Notes: a model not told the origin generated them from the letters alone. A stretch of DNA of 64,000 nt from Chitinophagaceae bacterium (GCA_016787085.1 JAEUVJ010000069.1:1-64000); one strand, 5' to 3'. Positions 1 to 6,840 are shown, numbered from the stretch's first letter. Made by a program: numbers and translations.

Positions 1-1
1 G

Positions 2-301
2 CCCATACAGGGTGTAGTGAAAAACATCCGGCACGAAGCGCAACGGCTGATGAAGCTGAACGATGATAATAAACCCCATTTCATCATGGAGCCCCATCTG
101 ACCATTGCCCGTAAACTGCAGCCCTGGCAATATGAAAAAGGCTGGCTGGAATACAGCCAGAAACATTTCACCGGTCGCTTCATTGCAGATTCAATGGTGT
201 TATTGAAAAGACCGGTAGGTGAAATGAAATACCAGGTGGCCGATCGTTTTGAGTTCCGGAATATGCCGGTGACTACGAAACAGGGAGAGCTGTTCGGATA
301 A
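2..301 (+). CDS. 2'-5' RNA ligase family protein (2H phosphoesterase), C-terminal part
   Basis: The reading frame is open from the window edge, so the gene is 5'-truncated; the GTG at 17 is internal rather than a real start. About 99 residues are visible. The segment around FIMEPHLTIARKL carries the second HxT motif of the 2H phosphoesterase/2'-5' RNA ligase (LigT-like) fold, whose full length is usually 180-200 residues, so the first HxT motif should lie upstream. Family members act on 2',3'-cyclic phosphate or 2'-5' linked RNA ends, but the substrate here is not visible. It is the first gene of a + strand pair with the radical SAM gene. Confidence 0.75.
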   Translation, partial: PIQGVVKNIRHEAQRLMKLNDDNKPHFIMEPHLTIARKLQPWQYEKGWLEYSQKHFTGRFIADSMVLLKRPVGEMKYQVADRFEFRNMPVTTKQGELFG

Positions 302-354
302 AAGAAAAGCCTGACCCGTAAGCAGGCAACATGTGAGACAGGTAACGTGAGAGC

Positions 355-428
355 AAAGGAGAATAAAGAGTACAGGTTTTGTGCAGTATGACCAGAGGCG
401 ACAGTTCTTTGTTCTCCTTTTTTATTAA
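355..428 (+). terminator. long-loop hairpin, likely terminator
   Basis: A 14-base arm at 355-368 (AAAGGAGAATAAAG) pairs with CTTTGTTCTCCTTT at 407-420 with one mismatch, around a loop of about 38 bases, and is followed directly by a T-rich tract. It sits between the 2H phosphoesterase gene and the radical SAM gene. The loop is long for an intrinsic terminator, so a structured leader RNA for the downstream gene is also possible. Confidence 0.45.
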
Positions 429-460
429 AAACCATTACCATCAACATAAAACGAAATGTG

Positions 461-1570
461 ATGTCTGAAAAGCTGCAGCAGGACCATTACAAGGTCAATC
501 CGAAGGAGAAAGAAGAGGGGGCACAATATTTACAGGGAAGAGGCGCCCAGTTCAATACAAAGAACCGTTTCCTGAAAGACGAACGAACAAGGGAATATAT
601 AGAAGGCATTGACGACTGGAACGATGAGAATATCCCTACGCAATACCTGGAACAGGAATCGAAGACCATCGTCAATAAAGTAGAAAGCCCTGATGTGGGT
701 ATGAGCTACAGCATGAACCCCTATGCCGGCTGTGAACACGGCTGCATTTACTGCTATGCCCGTAATGTGCATGAATACTGGGGCTACAGCGCCGGGCTGG
801 ATTTTGAAAGAAAGATCATCGTGAAGAAGAATGCACCGCAACTGCTGCGCAAATTCCTTATGCACCCGAAGTGGGATGCCACACCCATCATGCTCAGCGG
901 GAACACCGACTGCTACCAGCCTGCCGAGCAAACCTACCGGCTGACAAGAGGATTACTGGAAGTATGCAATGAATTCAATCAATCGGTAGGCATTTTGACC
1001 AAGAACTCCTGGATACTGCGGGACAAAGATGTGTTGCAGGAAATGGCGAAGAAAAGAATTGTATCGGCCATGGTATCCATTACATCCTTTAATGAAGACC
1101 TGCGAAGAGTGATGGAACCCCGCACCACCACCGCCAAACAAAAACTGAAAGTGATCAATGAACTGAGCACTGCCGGCGTACGCATGGGCATCATGATGGG
1201 ACCCATGATACCGGGACTGAATGAACACGAGATGCAGCGAATCATGAAAGCGGCAAGGGATAACGGCGCCACCTTCACGGCTTATACTTTTATCAGGCTG
1301 AACGGTGCCATTAAATTCTTGTTTCATGACTGGCTCTATAAAAATTTTCCCGACAGGGCCGATAAGGTATGGCACCTCGTAGAGAACAGCCATGACGGCA
1401 AGGTGAATGATACCCGCTGGGGTGTACGTATGCGGGGCGAAGGGCCGATGGCCAAATTAGTGGCAGACCAGTATAAAAAATACGGCAAGCTCTATGGTAT
1501 GAATGCAGAAGAGTGGCATTTGGACACAAGTATTTTCAGGAGGCCAGGGCAGCAGGGGAGTTTGTTTTAA
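461..1570 (+). CDS. PA0069 family radical SAM protein (SplB-like)
   Basis: A 369-residue protein. The iron-sulfur cluster motif CxxxCxxC is seen as GCEHGCIYCYA, with Cys91, Cys95 and Cys98, preceded by the typical MNPYAG. The rest fits the radical SAM barrel of the SplB-related PA0069/Rv2578c group, whose biochemical role is unknown. The ATG at 461 is chosen over the in-frame GTG at 458. The C-terminus PGQQGSLF is Gln/Gly-rich; such tails are common in this group. Function is inferred from family only. Confidence 0.9.
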   Translation: MSEKLQQDHYKVNPKEKEEGAQYLQGRGAQFNTKNRFLKDERTREYIEGIDDWNDENIPTQYLEQESKTIVNKVESPDVGMSYSMNPYAGCEHGCIYCYARNVHEYWGYSAGLDFERKIIVKKNAPQLLRKFLMHPKWDATPIMLSGNTDCYQPAEQTYRLTRGLLEVCNEFNQSVGILTKNSWILRDKDVLQEMAKKRIVSAMVSITSFNEDLRRVMEPRTTTAKQKLKVINELSTAGVRMGIMMGPMIPGLNEHEMQRIMKAARDNGATFTAYTFIRLNGAIKFLFHDWLYKNFPDRADKVWHLVENSHDGKVNDTRWGVRMRGEGPMAKLVADQYKKYGKLYGMNAEEWHLDTSIFRRPGQQGSLF

Positions 1571-1617
1571 AAATCATATTTCGTCTCTATTATAACAGTA
1601 TTATATATAAAAAGAAG

Positions 1618-1664
1618 AGTGCTCAACGGAAGGACATACGATGCCATGCCTCCCATTGAGCACT
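1618..1664. repeat. inverted repeat downstream of radical SAM gene
   Basis: AGTGCTCAA at 1618-1626 is perfectly repeated in inverse as TTGAGCACT at 1656-1664 around a 29-base loop. It lies between two convergent genes and could act as a shared 3' end structure, although there is no long T tract. Confidence 0.35.
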
Positions 1665-1692
1665 TTGAAACCATGGAGTACGGATATTGAAA

Positions 1693-2124
1693 TTATTCCA
1701 CAAACTCAAAAACCAAATTATCACCTTCATATAGCAACAGCGTATCTCCCTTTATCTCATACCTCGTCACTTTCTGTAGTTTCCCGAAAAGATCATCCTC
1801 GATGGATTGCACATCCTGGCAATACATTTTGGTGGAGAACAGGTGTCCGAAGCTGAGCGTATTTCCTTCTGCGGTGACTTTCCCTCCGAAACTGTTACAG
1901 CTCCCGTTCCCGCTGACCTTTCCCTCTGCCGTATTAAAAAATATAAAAGCCTTGCGTGTCATTACCTGGGTATAGCCATCGGCCTTATAGATAACGGACA
2001 GGTACCACTTATGATCTTCCAGCTTTGCCGCCGGTGTATCTGTATGGTTCGTCATATTACTACCCCTTTCAAAAGAAGAAAAAAGTAAAAAAGCCATTAC
2101 GGAAAAAATAAATGTGTTTCGCAT
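1693..2124 (-). CDS. META domain-containing protein (HslJ-like)
   Basis: 143 residues with a hydrophobic N-terminal segment (residues 5-16), so probably exported. The META/DUF306 domain covers about residues 36-140; the hallmark GNGSCNSFGG turn and the later TKMYCQD Cys are both visible. In Escherichia coli the related HslJ is an outer-membrane protein linked to novobiocin resistance, but no activity can be read from this sequence. It is divergent from the VIT-domain gene, sharing a roughly 130-base promoter region. Confidence 0.8.
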   Translation of the reverse strand: MRNTFIFSVMAFLLFSSFERGSNMTNHTDTPAAKLEDHKWYLSVIYKADGYTQVMTRKAFIFFNTAEGKVSGNGSCNSFGGKVTAEGNTLSFGHLFSTKMYCQDVQSIEDDLFGKLQKVTRYEIKGDTLLLYEGDNLVFEFVE

Positions 2125-2257
2125 GTAGTACGTTTTGTTGTATTAACCGGATGCAATAAGACATAGCATTGCATAGCGGCATCATGTATTCGGTTTCTTT
2201 TCCGTTGTCTTTATGTAATCCTTAACAAGACCGCATCCATTAGGCAAAACCTGGCTT

Positions 2258-5200
2258 ATGCGTACACGTATTTTAACGATCAGTTTGTTTATTCTCAGTA
2301 CAGTGAATGGGTGGGCACAGCAGCGATGGGACAGGCCCATGGAACTAAAGACACTCTCCATAGATATCAAAGCCGATGGGTTCACCGCCACCACCATTAT
2401 TGAAATGGAATTTTGCAACCCCAACAACGGGGAGATAGAAGGCCTTCATCAGTTTCAGTTGAAACCCGGCCAGGTGATCACCGCATTCCAGCTCGATCTG
2501 CATGGCAAATACCGCGATGGCTCCATAGAAGAAAAATGGAAAGCAACCAATGCCTATAATACGATTGTAGGCAAACGCATTGACCCTGCCTTGCTCACGA
2601 TGGATTATGCCGATCATTACAGCCTTCGCATCTACCCGGTTCCGGCCAACGGCTGCCGCAAAGTCACGATGACGATACAGCAATTGCTGACGGTAGAAAA
2701 GAACCATCTCGTTTACACCCTGCCGCTGAACATAGCTGAACTGGTCAAACAGGTGAAGCTGAATATAGCCGTCAACAGTCATGCTATTCCTTTGACACGG
2801 CCCGGCCTGATCGCACAGTATTATTTTAAGAATACAAATAACCTGCACACGCTTTCCTGGAATGCAGCAGATGCGGCCATAAAAACTCCAGTGACGTTTG
2901 GCATCCCGATGGCAACATCACCATCGCTTTGCACCAAAACGACCGGGCAGCAGACATACTTTGCATTACAGTTTCAGCCATCTTCCCCGCAGGAATATGA
3001 TATAAAACCAAAGCAACTCGCCGTGTATTGGGATGCATCGGCCTCGCTGGCCAGGAGGGATATCGGCAAAGAGATCAGTTTCCTCAAACAATTTATTTCT
3101 TATCACAACATCTCCCAGTTAACGATCATTCCATTCAATTATAAATTACTGGACACTGCCGTGTTTTATACTGAAAATGGTTTTAACAGCCGCTGGCAGC
3201 AATACCTGCAGGATATCACGTATGACGGTGCTACACAATTAGGGGTGATAGACATGACAAGCATCAAAGCAGATATGTTTCTCGTATTTACCGACGGCAA
3301 CAATACCTATGGCAGAAGTAAACCCAAAACGGGAACATCGCTTGTATCCTGCATACATACATCTAATACTGCCAATCTTACAACACTGCAACAGGTTGTG
3401 GGCGCAGGCGGCGGCAAAGTTATTGACCTGAACAAAATGAATATGAGTGTGGCCGTGGCAACAGCGAGCCGTGCAGACAACTGGCTGATGAATATCACCT
3501 CATCCAGCGGTAAAGTGATCACCGAACAGGCATTGCCCCTGAAACAGGAAACAACTTTATTTATCAATGGCAGCATGCAGGCCGGTTCAGATACATTGAT
3601 CTTCCATTATGGAAGCAACAGCCAGATCCGTCATACAGAAAAAATGCTGATCAGTTCAGCAGCAGCCTGTGCAGGTTCGGCCATTGACCGTATTACCATG
3701 CTGAACAATTTCGACCGCATTATCCGCAGTTATTCCTGGACCAATATGATTGATTTTGGTTTGCAGGAAAAAGTGGTAACACCCAATACAGCGTATATCG
3801 TACTGGAACGGGTGGAAGATTACGTGAAATACAATATCACTCCGCCGAAAGAACTCGAAGCAGAATGTGAAAAAATGAACTACGTAAAAAGGGACACCCG
3901 TTTTGAGAGAAGAAGAGTGGAGCAGATGGGTGAATATGATATACTCAATAATGTCGTGAACGTGTATAATGAACGGATACGGAAATGGGATGCCAACGAA
4001 AAACCCGTATATGTTTTAAAGCAGGATATGGACAAACCCGTTGCCGGGACAGGAACAAACCCCGGGTCTGCTGCAAGACAGCAAACCCCGGATAATGTAC
4101 TGGCAGGAAGGGTTGCAGGTGTCGGTATCAGCAACAATGCCCTGGAAGAAGTAGTGGTGGTAGGGTATGGAGCAGCAAGAAAAAGAGACATGACCGGCTC
4201 GGTTGCCTATATCCGTTCGCAGGACATTTTTGCGTCAGCTACTTCAGTAGAACAGGCCTTGCAGGGACGTGTGCCCGGATTGCAGGTAAGCAGTGCCGCA
4301 TCGGTGCCGGGGGCATCAGGGTTTATTTCAATAAGAGGAATGAGCTCACTCAATAACAATAGCCAGCCGCTATATGTCGTGGATGGTATCCCTGTATCAG
4401 GCAATGTGAATGATATCGTCAACGTTCATGATATAGATAATATCTCCGTACTGAGAGATCATAATGCGTCAGCTATATTTGGCAGCCGTGCAGCCAATGG
4501 CGCTATCGTGATCACGACTAAAAAAGGAAAAAACCATTACAACTATTACAACAACAAACCGTATCGCCTGAAGGATATGGAAGATGTGGAATACCTGCAG
4601 GAACTAAAAAATTCAGACAGACCGGAAAAGATCGCCGTCTATGAGCAACTGAAAGAACAATATGGCGGTGAAGCAGGTTTTTATTTTGATGTGGCGCAGC
4701 ATTTATTTGACATCGGCTGGAAAGAAAAAGCTTTTGCTGTACTCATGAACGCAGCAGAAGCAGCTAATGGCAGCCAGCAGGTATTACTCGCTACTGCATA
4801 CATACTCGAGCAATGGCGTCAGTATGAAGAAGCAATCCTCATCTATGAACAGCTAGTGAAAGATAACCCGGCCACCATTAGCTATTACAGCGATCTCGCA
4901 TGGGCACATTATCAATCCGGTCATTACCAGGAAGCGGTTGACCTATTATACGGGGCCATCAAGATGAATACCGGACAACTGGAATATGCCAATATTTATA
5001 CAAAGGCAATGATGATGAGTGAAATGAATGCGATCATTTCATTGCACAAAGACCGGGTTGACATCAGTGCTATCCCGGCAACATTGATCAGGGCATTGCC
5101 TGCTGACCTGCGCATCGTGATTGATTGCAACAAAGGCAATATGAGCAATATCAGCATCAAAGAACCCGGGGGATATGTATGCAATTACTCCAACCCTGTT

Positions 5201-5485
5201 ACCAAAAACGGAGGCATCATCCAGCAGGGTTACTACTATTGGTATAACAACAACCCCTTTGAGTACCAGGTAAAGAAAGCGCCGGAAGGGAAATACAGGA
5301 TCAGTGTCAACTACTACGATTATTACTCCTATCCCGGTAAGATACCTTCAATGATCCGTATCCGTAAGTTCAGGAACTTTGGCAAAGAGAACCAGTCCAT
5401 TGAAGTGGAACATATGATCATGGATAACCAGTATGGCGAGATAGAGATCGCAGAAGTAAAATGGGAGGAGAAAATATTTTTTTAA
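2258..5485 (+). CDS. secreted VIT-vWA-TonB plug-TPR-DUF2135 fusion protein
   Basis: 1075 residues beginning with a signal peptide (cleavage near NGWAQ). Domains in order: a VIT domain (about 25-150); a vWA-like domain with a MIDAS-type DASAS near 259 and FTDG near 344; a SusC-type TonB receptor plug (about 610-765), seen as VVVVGYG, LQGRVPGLQV, IRGMSS and YVVDGIPV; TPR-like helices (about 790-920); and a C-terminal DUF2135-like domain (about 945-1075). The plug is not followed by an outer-membrane barrel, so this is not a transporter. The acidic residues normally clustered at the start of DUF2135 are largely replaced. Individual domain calls are from motif recognition; the overall role, perhaps envelope protein-protein interaction, is unknown. 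Confidence 0.8.
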   Translation: MRTRILTISLFILSTVNGWAQQRWDRPMELKTLSIDIKADGFTATTIIEMEFCNPNNGEIEGLHQFQLKPGQVITAFQLDLHGKYRDGSIEEKWKATNAYNTIVGKRIDPALLTMDYADHYSLRIYPVPANGCRKVTMTIQQLLTVEKNHLVYTLPLNIAELVKQVKLNIAVNSHAIPLTRPGLIAQYYFKNTNNLHTLSWNAADAAIKTPVTFGIPMATSPSLCTKTTGQQTYFALQFQPSSPQEYDIKPKQLAVYWDASASLARRDIGKEISFLKQFISYHNISQLTIIPFNYKLLDTAVFYTENGFNSRWQQYLQDITYDGATQLGVIDMTSIKADMFLVFTDGNNTYGRSKPKTGTSLVSCIHTSNTANLTTLQQVVGAGGGKVIDLNKMNMSVAVATASRADNWLMNITSSSGKVITEQALPLKQETTLFINGSMQAGSDTLIFHYGSNSQIRHTEKMLISSAAACAGSAIDRITMLNNFDRIIRSYSWTNMIDFGLQEKVVTPNTAYIVLERVEDYVKYNITPPKELEAECEKMNYVKRDTRFERRRVEQMGEYDILNNVVNVYNERIRKWDANEKPVYVLKQDMDKPVAGTGTNPGSAARQQTPDNVLAGRVAGVGISNNALEEVVVVGYGAARKRDMTGSVAYIRSQDIFASATSVEQALQGRVPGLQVSSAASVPGASGFISIRGMSSLNNNSQPLYVVDGIPVSGNVNDIVNVHDIDNISVLRDHNASAIFGSRAANGAIVITTKKGKNHYNYYNNKPYRLKDMEDVEYLQELKNSDRPEKIAVYEQLKEQYGGEAGFYFDVAQHLFDIGWKEKAFAVLMNAAEAANGSQQVLLATAYILEQWRQYEEAILIYEQLVKDNPATISYYSDLAWAHYQSGHYQEAVDLLYGAIKMNTGQLEYANIYTKAMMMSEMNAIISLHKDRVDISAIPATLIRALPADLRIVIDCNKGNMSNISIKEPGGYVCNYSNPVTKNGGIIQQGYYYWYNNNPFEYQVKKAPEGKYRISVNYYDYYSYPGKIPSMIRIRKFRNFGKENQSIEVEHMIMDNQYGEIEIAEVKWEEKIFF

Positions 5486-5501
5486 AAATTGTTGAATAAA
5501 A

Positions 5502-5534
5502 TTTGGCAGCATCAAAAAAATATTTTCATCTTTG
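5502..5534 (+). promoter_or_regulatory. Bacteroidota-type promoter upstream of leader module 1
   Basis: TTTG at 5502-5505 and CATCTTTG at 5527-5534 match the Bacteroidota -33/-7 pattern (TTTG, about 20 bases, TAnnTTTG), with one deviation in the -7 box. The predicted transcription start is near 5541, just before a 30-residue leader ORF. It could drive the leader modules and possibly the tRNA-like array downstream. Confidence 0.5.
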
Positions 5535-5553
5535 CACTCGCAAATAACAAAAC

Positions 5554-5646
5554 ATGCTACGCATACAGTTACATATTGAAACAGTGAATTGGTTTAGTCC
5601 CAAAGCGGACTATACGGTTTGCGGGGCATGTAATGCTGCAGGATAA
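5554..5646 (+). CDS. short leader ORF 1 (30 residues), possible leader peptide
   Basis: The ATG lies about 20 bases after the promoter and encodes a 30-residue peptide ending TVCGACNAAG. No family is recognised. It contains a hairpin (TAGTCC 5595-5600 with GGACTA 5607-5612), and its GGGGC at 5623-5627 could pair with GCCCC at 5676-5680, which forms part of the terminator that follows. That geometry resembles a transcription attenuator in which translation decides termination. It could equally be an untranslated structured RNA; whether it is translated is uncertain. Confidence 0.35.
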   Translation: MLRIQLHIETVNWFSPKADYTVCGACNAAG

Positions 5647-5676
5647 GTTGAAATAACGAATTCGCTCAAATACAGG

Positions 5677-5705
5677 CCCCGACAGTATCGTCGGGGTTTT
5701 TCTTT
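5677..5705 (+). terminator. intrinsic terminator of leader module 1
   Basis: A perfect 7-bp stem, CCCCGAC (5677-5683) with GTCGGGG (5690-5696), loop AGTATC, followed by TTTTTCTTT. It ends the short transcription unit that begins at the promoter near 5530. Confidence 0.75.
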
Positions 5706-5735
5706 CCCCTCTCTTTCGGAGAGGGGTTAGGGGTG
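5706..5735 (+). repeat. Bacteroidota intergenic palindrome (CCCCTCTC/GAGAGGGG)
   Basis: An 8-bp perfect palindrome at 5706-5726 with a TTTCG loop, followed by a TTAGGGGTGA tail. A near-identical unit with the same tail occurs inside rtcB at 10508-10537, and a related one precedes the slipin gene at 8259-8286. Confidence 0.7.
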
Positions 5736-5803
5736 AAGTAAAAAGTTTGCAGCAATGTGTGTAAACGCCAAAGAACTGAATCTTATCATCATCAAAAAAT
5801 AAA

Positions 5804-5965
5804 ATGCGAAAGCAATTACAACATAAACGATTTATACCCATGACAGTGATACTATCGTCATTGCCCGGATGCCATTGGTATGTGCAGGCCAATAGAAGTA
5901 TTGAGGCAACAGGCAGTTATAATGATGATATCATTCATAAGCGACCGTGTTATATCCATGTATAA
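5804..5965 (+). CDS. short leader ORF 2 (53 residues), possible leader peptide
   Basis: ATG at 5804, 53 codons, ending HKRPCYIHV. No family is recognised. Its penultimate part contains GCGACCG (5941-5947), which copies the 3' arm of the terminator at 5991-6013 and can pair with CGGTCGC at 5994-6000. Ribosomes on the end of this ORF would therefore block the alternative pairing and favour the terminator. It repeats the layout of leader module 1. Whether it is translated is inference. Confidence 0.35.
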   Translation: MRKQLQHKRFIPMTVILSSLPGCHWYVQANRSIEATGSYNDDIIHKRPCYIHV

Positions 5966-5990
5966 GCACTCTTGTGCCTGCATAAAGGAG

Positions 5991-6020
5991 ACCCGGTCGC
6001 AAAACGACCGGGTTTTTTTT
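5991..6020 (+). terminator. strong intrinsic terminator of leader module 2
   Basis: A perfect 9-bp stem, ACCCGGTCG (5991-5999) with CGACCGGGT (6005-6013), loop CAAAA, followed by an uninterrupted T tract to 6020. An upstream GCGACCG (5941-5947) can compete for the 5' arm, giving an antiterminator-like alternative. Confidence 0.8.
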
Positions 6021-6100
6021 ACCCCTACCCCTAAAGGGGAACAATAAGCCCTGTGAGAGAAGAAAGTTTTCCAAACTTAACTCCCCTTTAGGGTAGGGGT
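6021..6100. repeat. 80-base inverted repeat with CCCCTAAAGGGG arms
   Basis: The 20-base arm at 6021-6040 is matched inversely at 6081-6100 with one missing G, around a 40-base loop. Each arm is itself palindromic (CCCCTAAAGGGG). The 3' end runs straight into the AGGAGGT ribosome-binding site of the small ORF at 6116. A partial copy lies at 7587-7610. Confidence 0.65.
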
Positions 6101-6115
6101 ATAAGGAGGTATATA

Positions 6116-6250
6116 ATGAAATTTTTACTGATCGTACTGGCTGTTCATTTCGTTGCAGAAATGATCAGTAGCAAGAAAAAGGAAAACCAGGAAGATGCAG
6201 ATGACAGAAAGGAAAACGTTCGTCATCCGGCAGAATATGAACTGAGATAA
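6116..6250 (+). CDS. small single-span membrane protein (44 residues)
   Basis: ATG preceded by an unusually strong AGGAGGT ribosome-binding site (6103-6109), which is rare in this phylum and supports translation. Residues 1-17 (MKFLLIVLAVHFVAEMI) form a hydrophobic helix, followed by a highly charged Lys/Glu/Asp-rich tail ending AEYELR. No family is recognised. It lies between the leader modules and the tRNA-like array on the same strand, so it may belong to that unit. It could be a small membrane-anchored factor or a chance ORF. Confidence 0.45.
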   Translation: MKFLLIVLAVHFVAEMISSKKKENQEDADDRKENVRHPAEYELR

Positions 6251-6276
6251 AGATATTATGTGCAGAAGGAGGAAAT

Positions 6277-6309
6277 AAGCTTTCCCTGTGAGATGCAGCA
6301 GGGAAGCTT
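6277..6309 (+). repeat. hairpin after the small membrane ORF
   Basis: AAGCTTTCCCTG (6277-6288) pairs with CAGGGAAGCTT (6299-6309) with one bulge. The CCCTGTGAGA...TTTTCCAAA segment around it (about 6284-6318) is a diverged copy of 6049-6078, showing an internal duplication. Confidence 0.45.
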
Positions 6310-6331
6310 TTCCAAAAGTTCTTTGATAAAA

Positions 6332-6420
6332 TATAGGAGTATTCTCCCGAAAGCCTTCGGGAGTCGGATCCTTCATCTGGAATGAAGAGGCTGCCCCGAT
6401 TTACATCGGGGTCTCCTATA
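6332..6420 (+). ncRNA. cloverleaf RNA, tRNA-Pro(TGG)-like with palindromic arms
   Basis: TATAGGAG (6332-6339) pairs perfectly with CTCCTATA (6413-6420), enclosing three hairpins in tRNA order, with TA at tRNA positions 8-9. The D-arm position holds the palindrome CTCCCGAA/TTCGGGAG (6344-6363). The anticodon-arm position is CTTCA/TGAAG with 7-nt loop TCTGGAA (6371-6387), which would place TGG (Pro) at 34-36, but with C at 33. The T-arm position is CCCCGAT/ATCGGGG (6394-6411) instead of a TTCGAAT loop. The D and T arms look like common intergenic palindromes, so this may be a tRNA remodelled by repeats or a chance four-way junction. Confidence 0.45.
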
Positions 6421-6426
6421 CGATAA

Positions 6427-6502
6427 GACCGGGCTGCCATGTACCAAGGCAGGCGAAAAACATTTGCAGTGTTTTTGTGCTCCGATTAAATCGGAGGCGG
6501 TC
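6427..6502 (+). ncRNA. cloverleaf RNA, tRNA-Ala(TGC)-like, degenerate
   Basis: A 76-nt element. The acceptor is GACCG (6427-6431) with CGGTC (6498-6502), the D-like arm CTGCC/GGCAG, and the anticodon-like arm AAAAACA/TGTTTTT with 7-nt loop TTTGCAG, whose 34-36 position is TGC (Ala). The T-like arm is CTCCG/CGGAG with a 7-nt loop ATTAAAT. Arm order, loop sizes and length follow tRNA, but the D-loop GG and T-loop TTCGA signatures are missing, so an ordinary tRNA finder would probably miss it. It could not be a normal elongator tRNA. Confidence 0.4.
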
Positions 6503-6512
6503 CATGGTGATT

Positions 6513-6585
6513 GTTGAGTGGTGTAATGGTTGAGCATACCAGTCTTTGACACTGGCAGTTTTGGTTCGAATCCAACAGTCGCAAC
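6513..6585 (+). tRNA. tRNA-Gln(TTG)-like, acceptor stem imperfect
   Basis: The anticodon arm CCAGT/ACTGG with loop CTTTGAC (anticodon TTG at 6546-6548) is perfect, and the T arm has a TTCGAAT loop with CCAAC. The D arm GTGT/GCAT contains the AATGGTT loop. The acceptor arms, around GTTGAGT (6513-6519) and TCGCAAC (6579-6585), pair at only about 5 of 7 positions, and T-stem position 49:65 is mismatched. No encoded CCA. It is probably derived from tRNA-Gln; charging competence is doubtful. Exact ends are uncertain by a few bases. Confidence 0.6.
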
Positions 6586-6591
6586 AAAATA

Positions 6592-6679
6592 TCTGAGCCA
6601 TGATTTGGATAGATTATGATGATTAATGATGAAATGAAAAGCTCAGGTCAATCTGTAAATCCTTTAATCGTGGTTCAGA
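6592..6679. repeat. 88-base inverted-end repeat, copy 1
   Basis: Begins TCTGAGCC and ends GGTTCAGA, with partly complementary halves (tgatttgga near the start, tttaatcgtgg near the end). The same type of unit, with TCTGACCC and GGTTCAGA ends, recurs at 9387-9475 directly after the slipin gene. Copy 1 abuts the tRNA-Lys-like gene. This is a recognisable Bacteroidota intergenic repeat type. Confidence 0.7.
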
Positions 6680-6683
6680 CAAT

Positions 6684-6758
6684 TGGTTCGTAGCTCAACT
6701 GGACTAGAGTATCCGGCTTTTACCCGGAGGGTTGTGAGTTCGAGTCTCACCGGACCGG
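6684..6758 (+). tRNA. tRNA-Lys(TTT), divergent
   Basis: A full cloverleaf. The acceptor TGGTTCG/CGGACCG pairs at all 7 positions including two G-T pairs (one of them 1:72); TA at 8-9; D arm GCTC/GAGT with a GG-containing loop; anticodon arm TCCGG/CCGGA with loop CTTTTAC (TTT at 6719-6721); perfect T arm GTGAG/CTCAC with TTCGAGT. The discriminator is G rather than the A usual for tRNA-Lys, position 1:72 is T:G, and no CCA is encoded. It folds well but is unlike a housekeeping tRNA-Lys. Confidence 0.8.
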
Positions 6759-6771
6759 CAACAGAAAAATA

Positions 6772-6836
6772 TTGGCTGATAGCTTAATGGCAAAGCGCCG
6801 GGATGGAGATATGAGTTCGGGTCTCATAAAGCCAAT
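6772..6836 (+). ncRNA. tRNA-like element lacking the anticodon arm
   Basis: The acceptor TTGGCTG (6772-6778) pairs with AAGCCAA (6829-6835) at 6 of 7 positions. The D arm GCTT/AAGC has a GG-containing loop and the T arm ATGAG/CTCAT is perfect with loop TTCGGGT. Between the D and T arms only 13 bases remain after position 26 (CCGGGATGGAGAT), where a normal tRNA has about 22; no 7-nt anticodon loop can form. The molecule keeps its tRNA top half and D arm but cannot decode. Confidence 0.6.
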
Positions 6837-6840
6837 GATC

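Noticed and set aside
530-931. Minus-strand frames within the radical SAM gene (also 953-1393)
   Set aside because: They are shadows of the + strand gene, whose CxxxCxxC motif and length fit a known family.
953-1393. 146-codon minus-strand frame within the radical SAM gene
   Set aside because: Same reason as above; no signal or family motif.
5941-6020. T-box riboswitch reading of leader module 2
   Set aside because: The competing stems and terminator resemble an attenuator, but there is no T-box consensus bulge sequence or specifier stem, and T-boxes are not typical of Bacteroidota.
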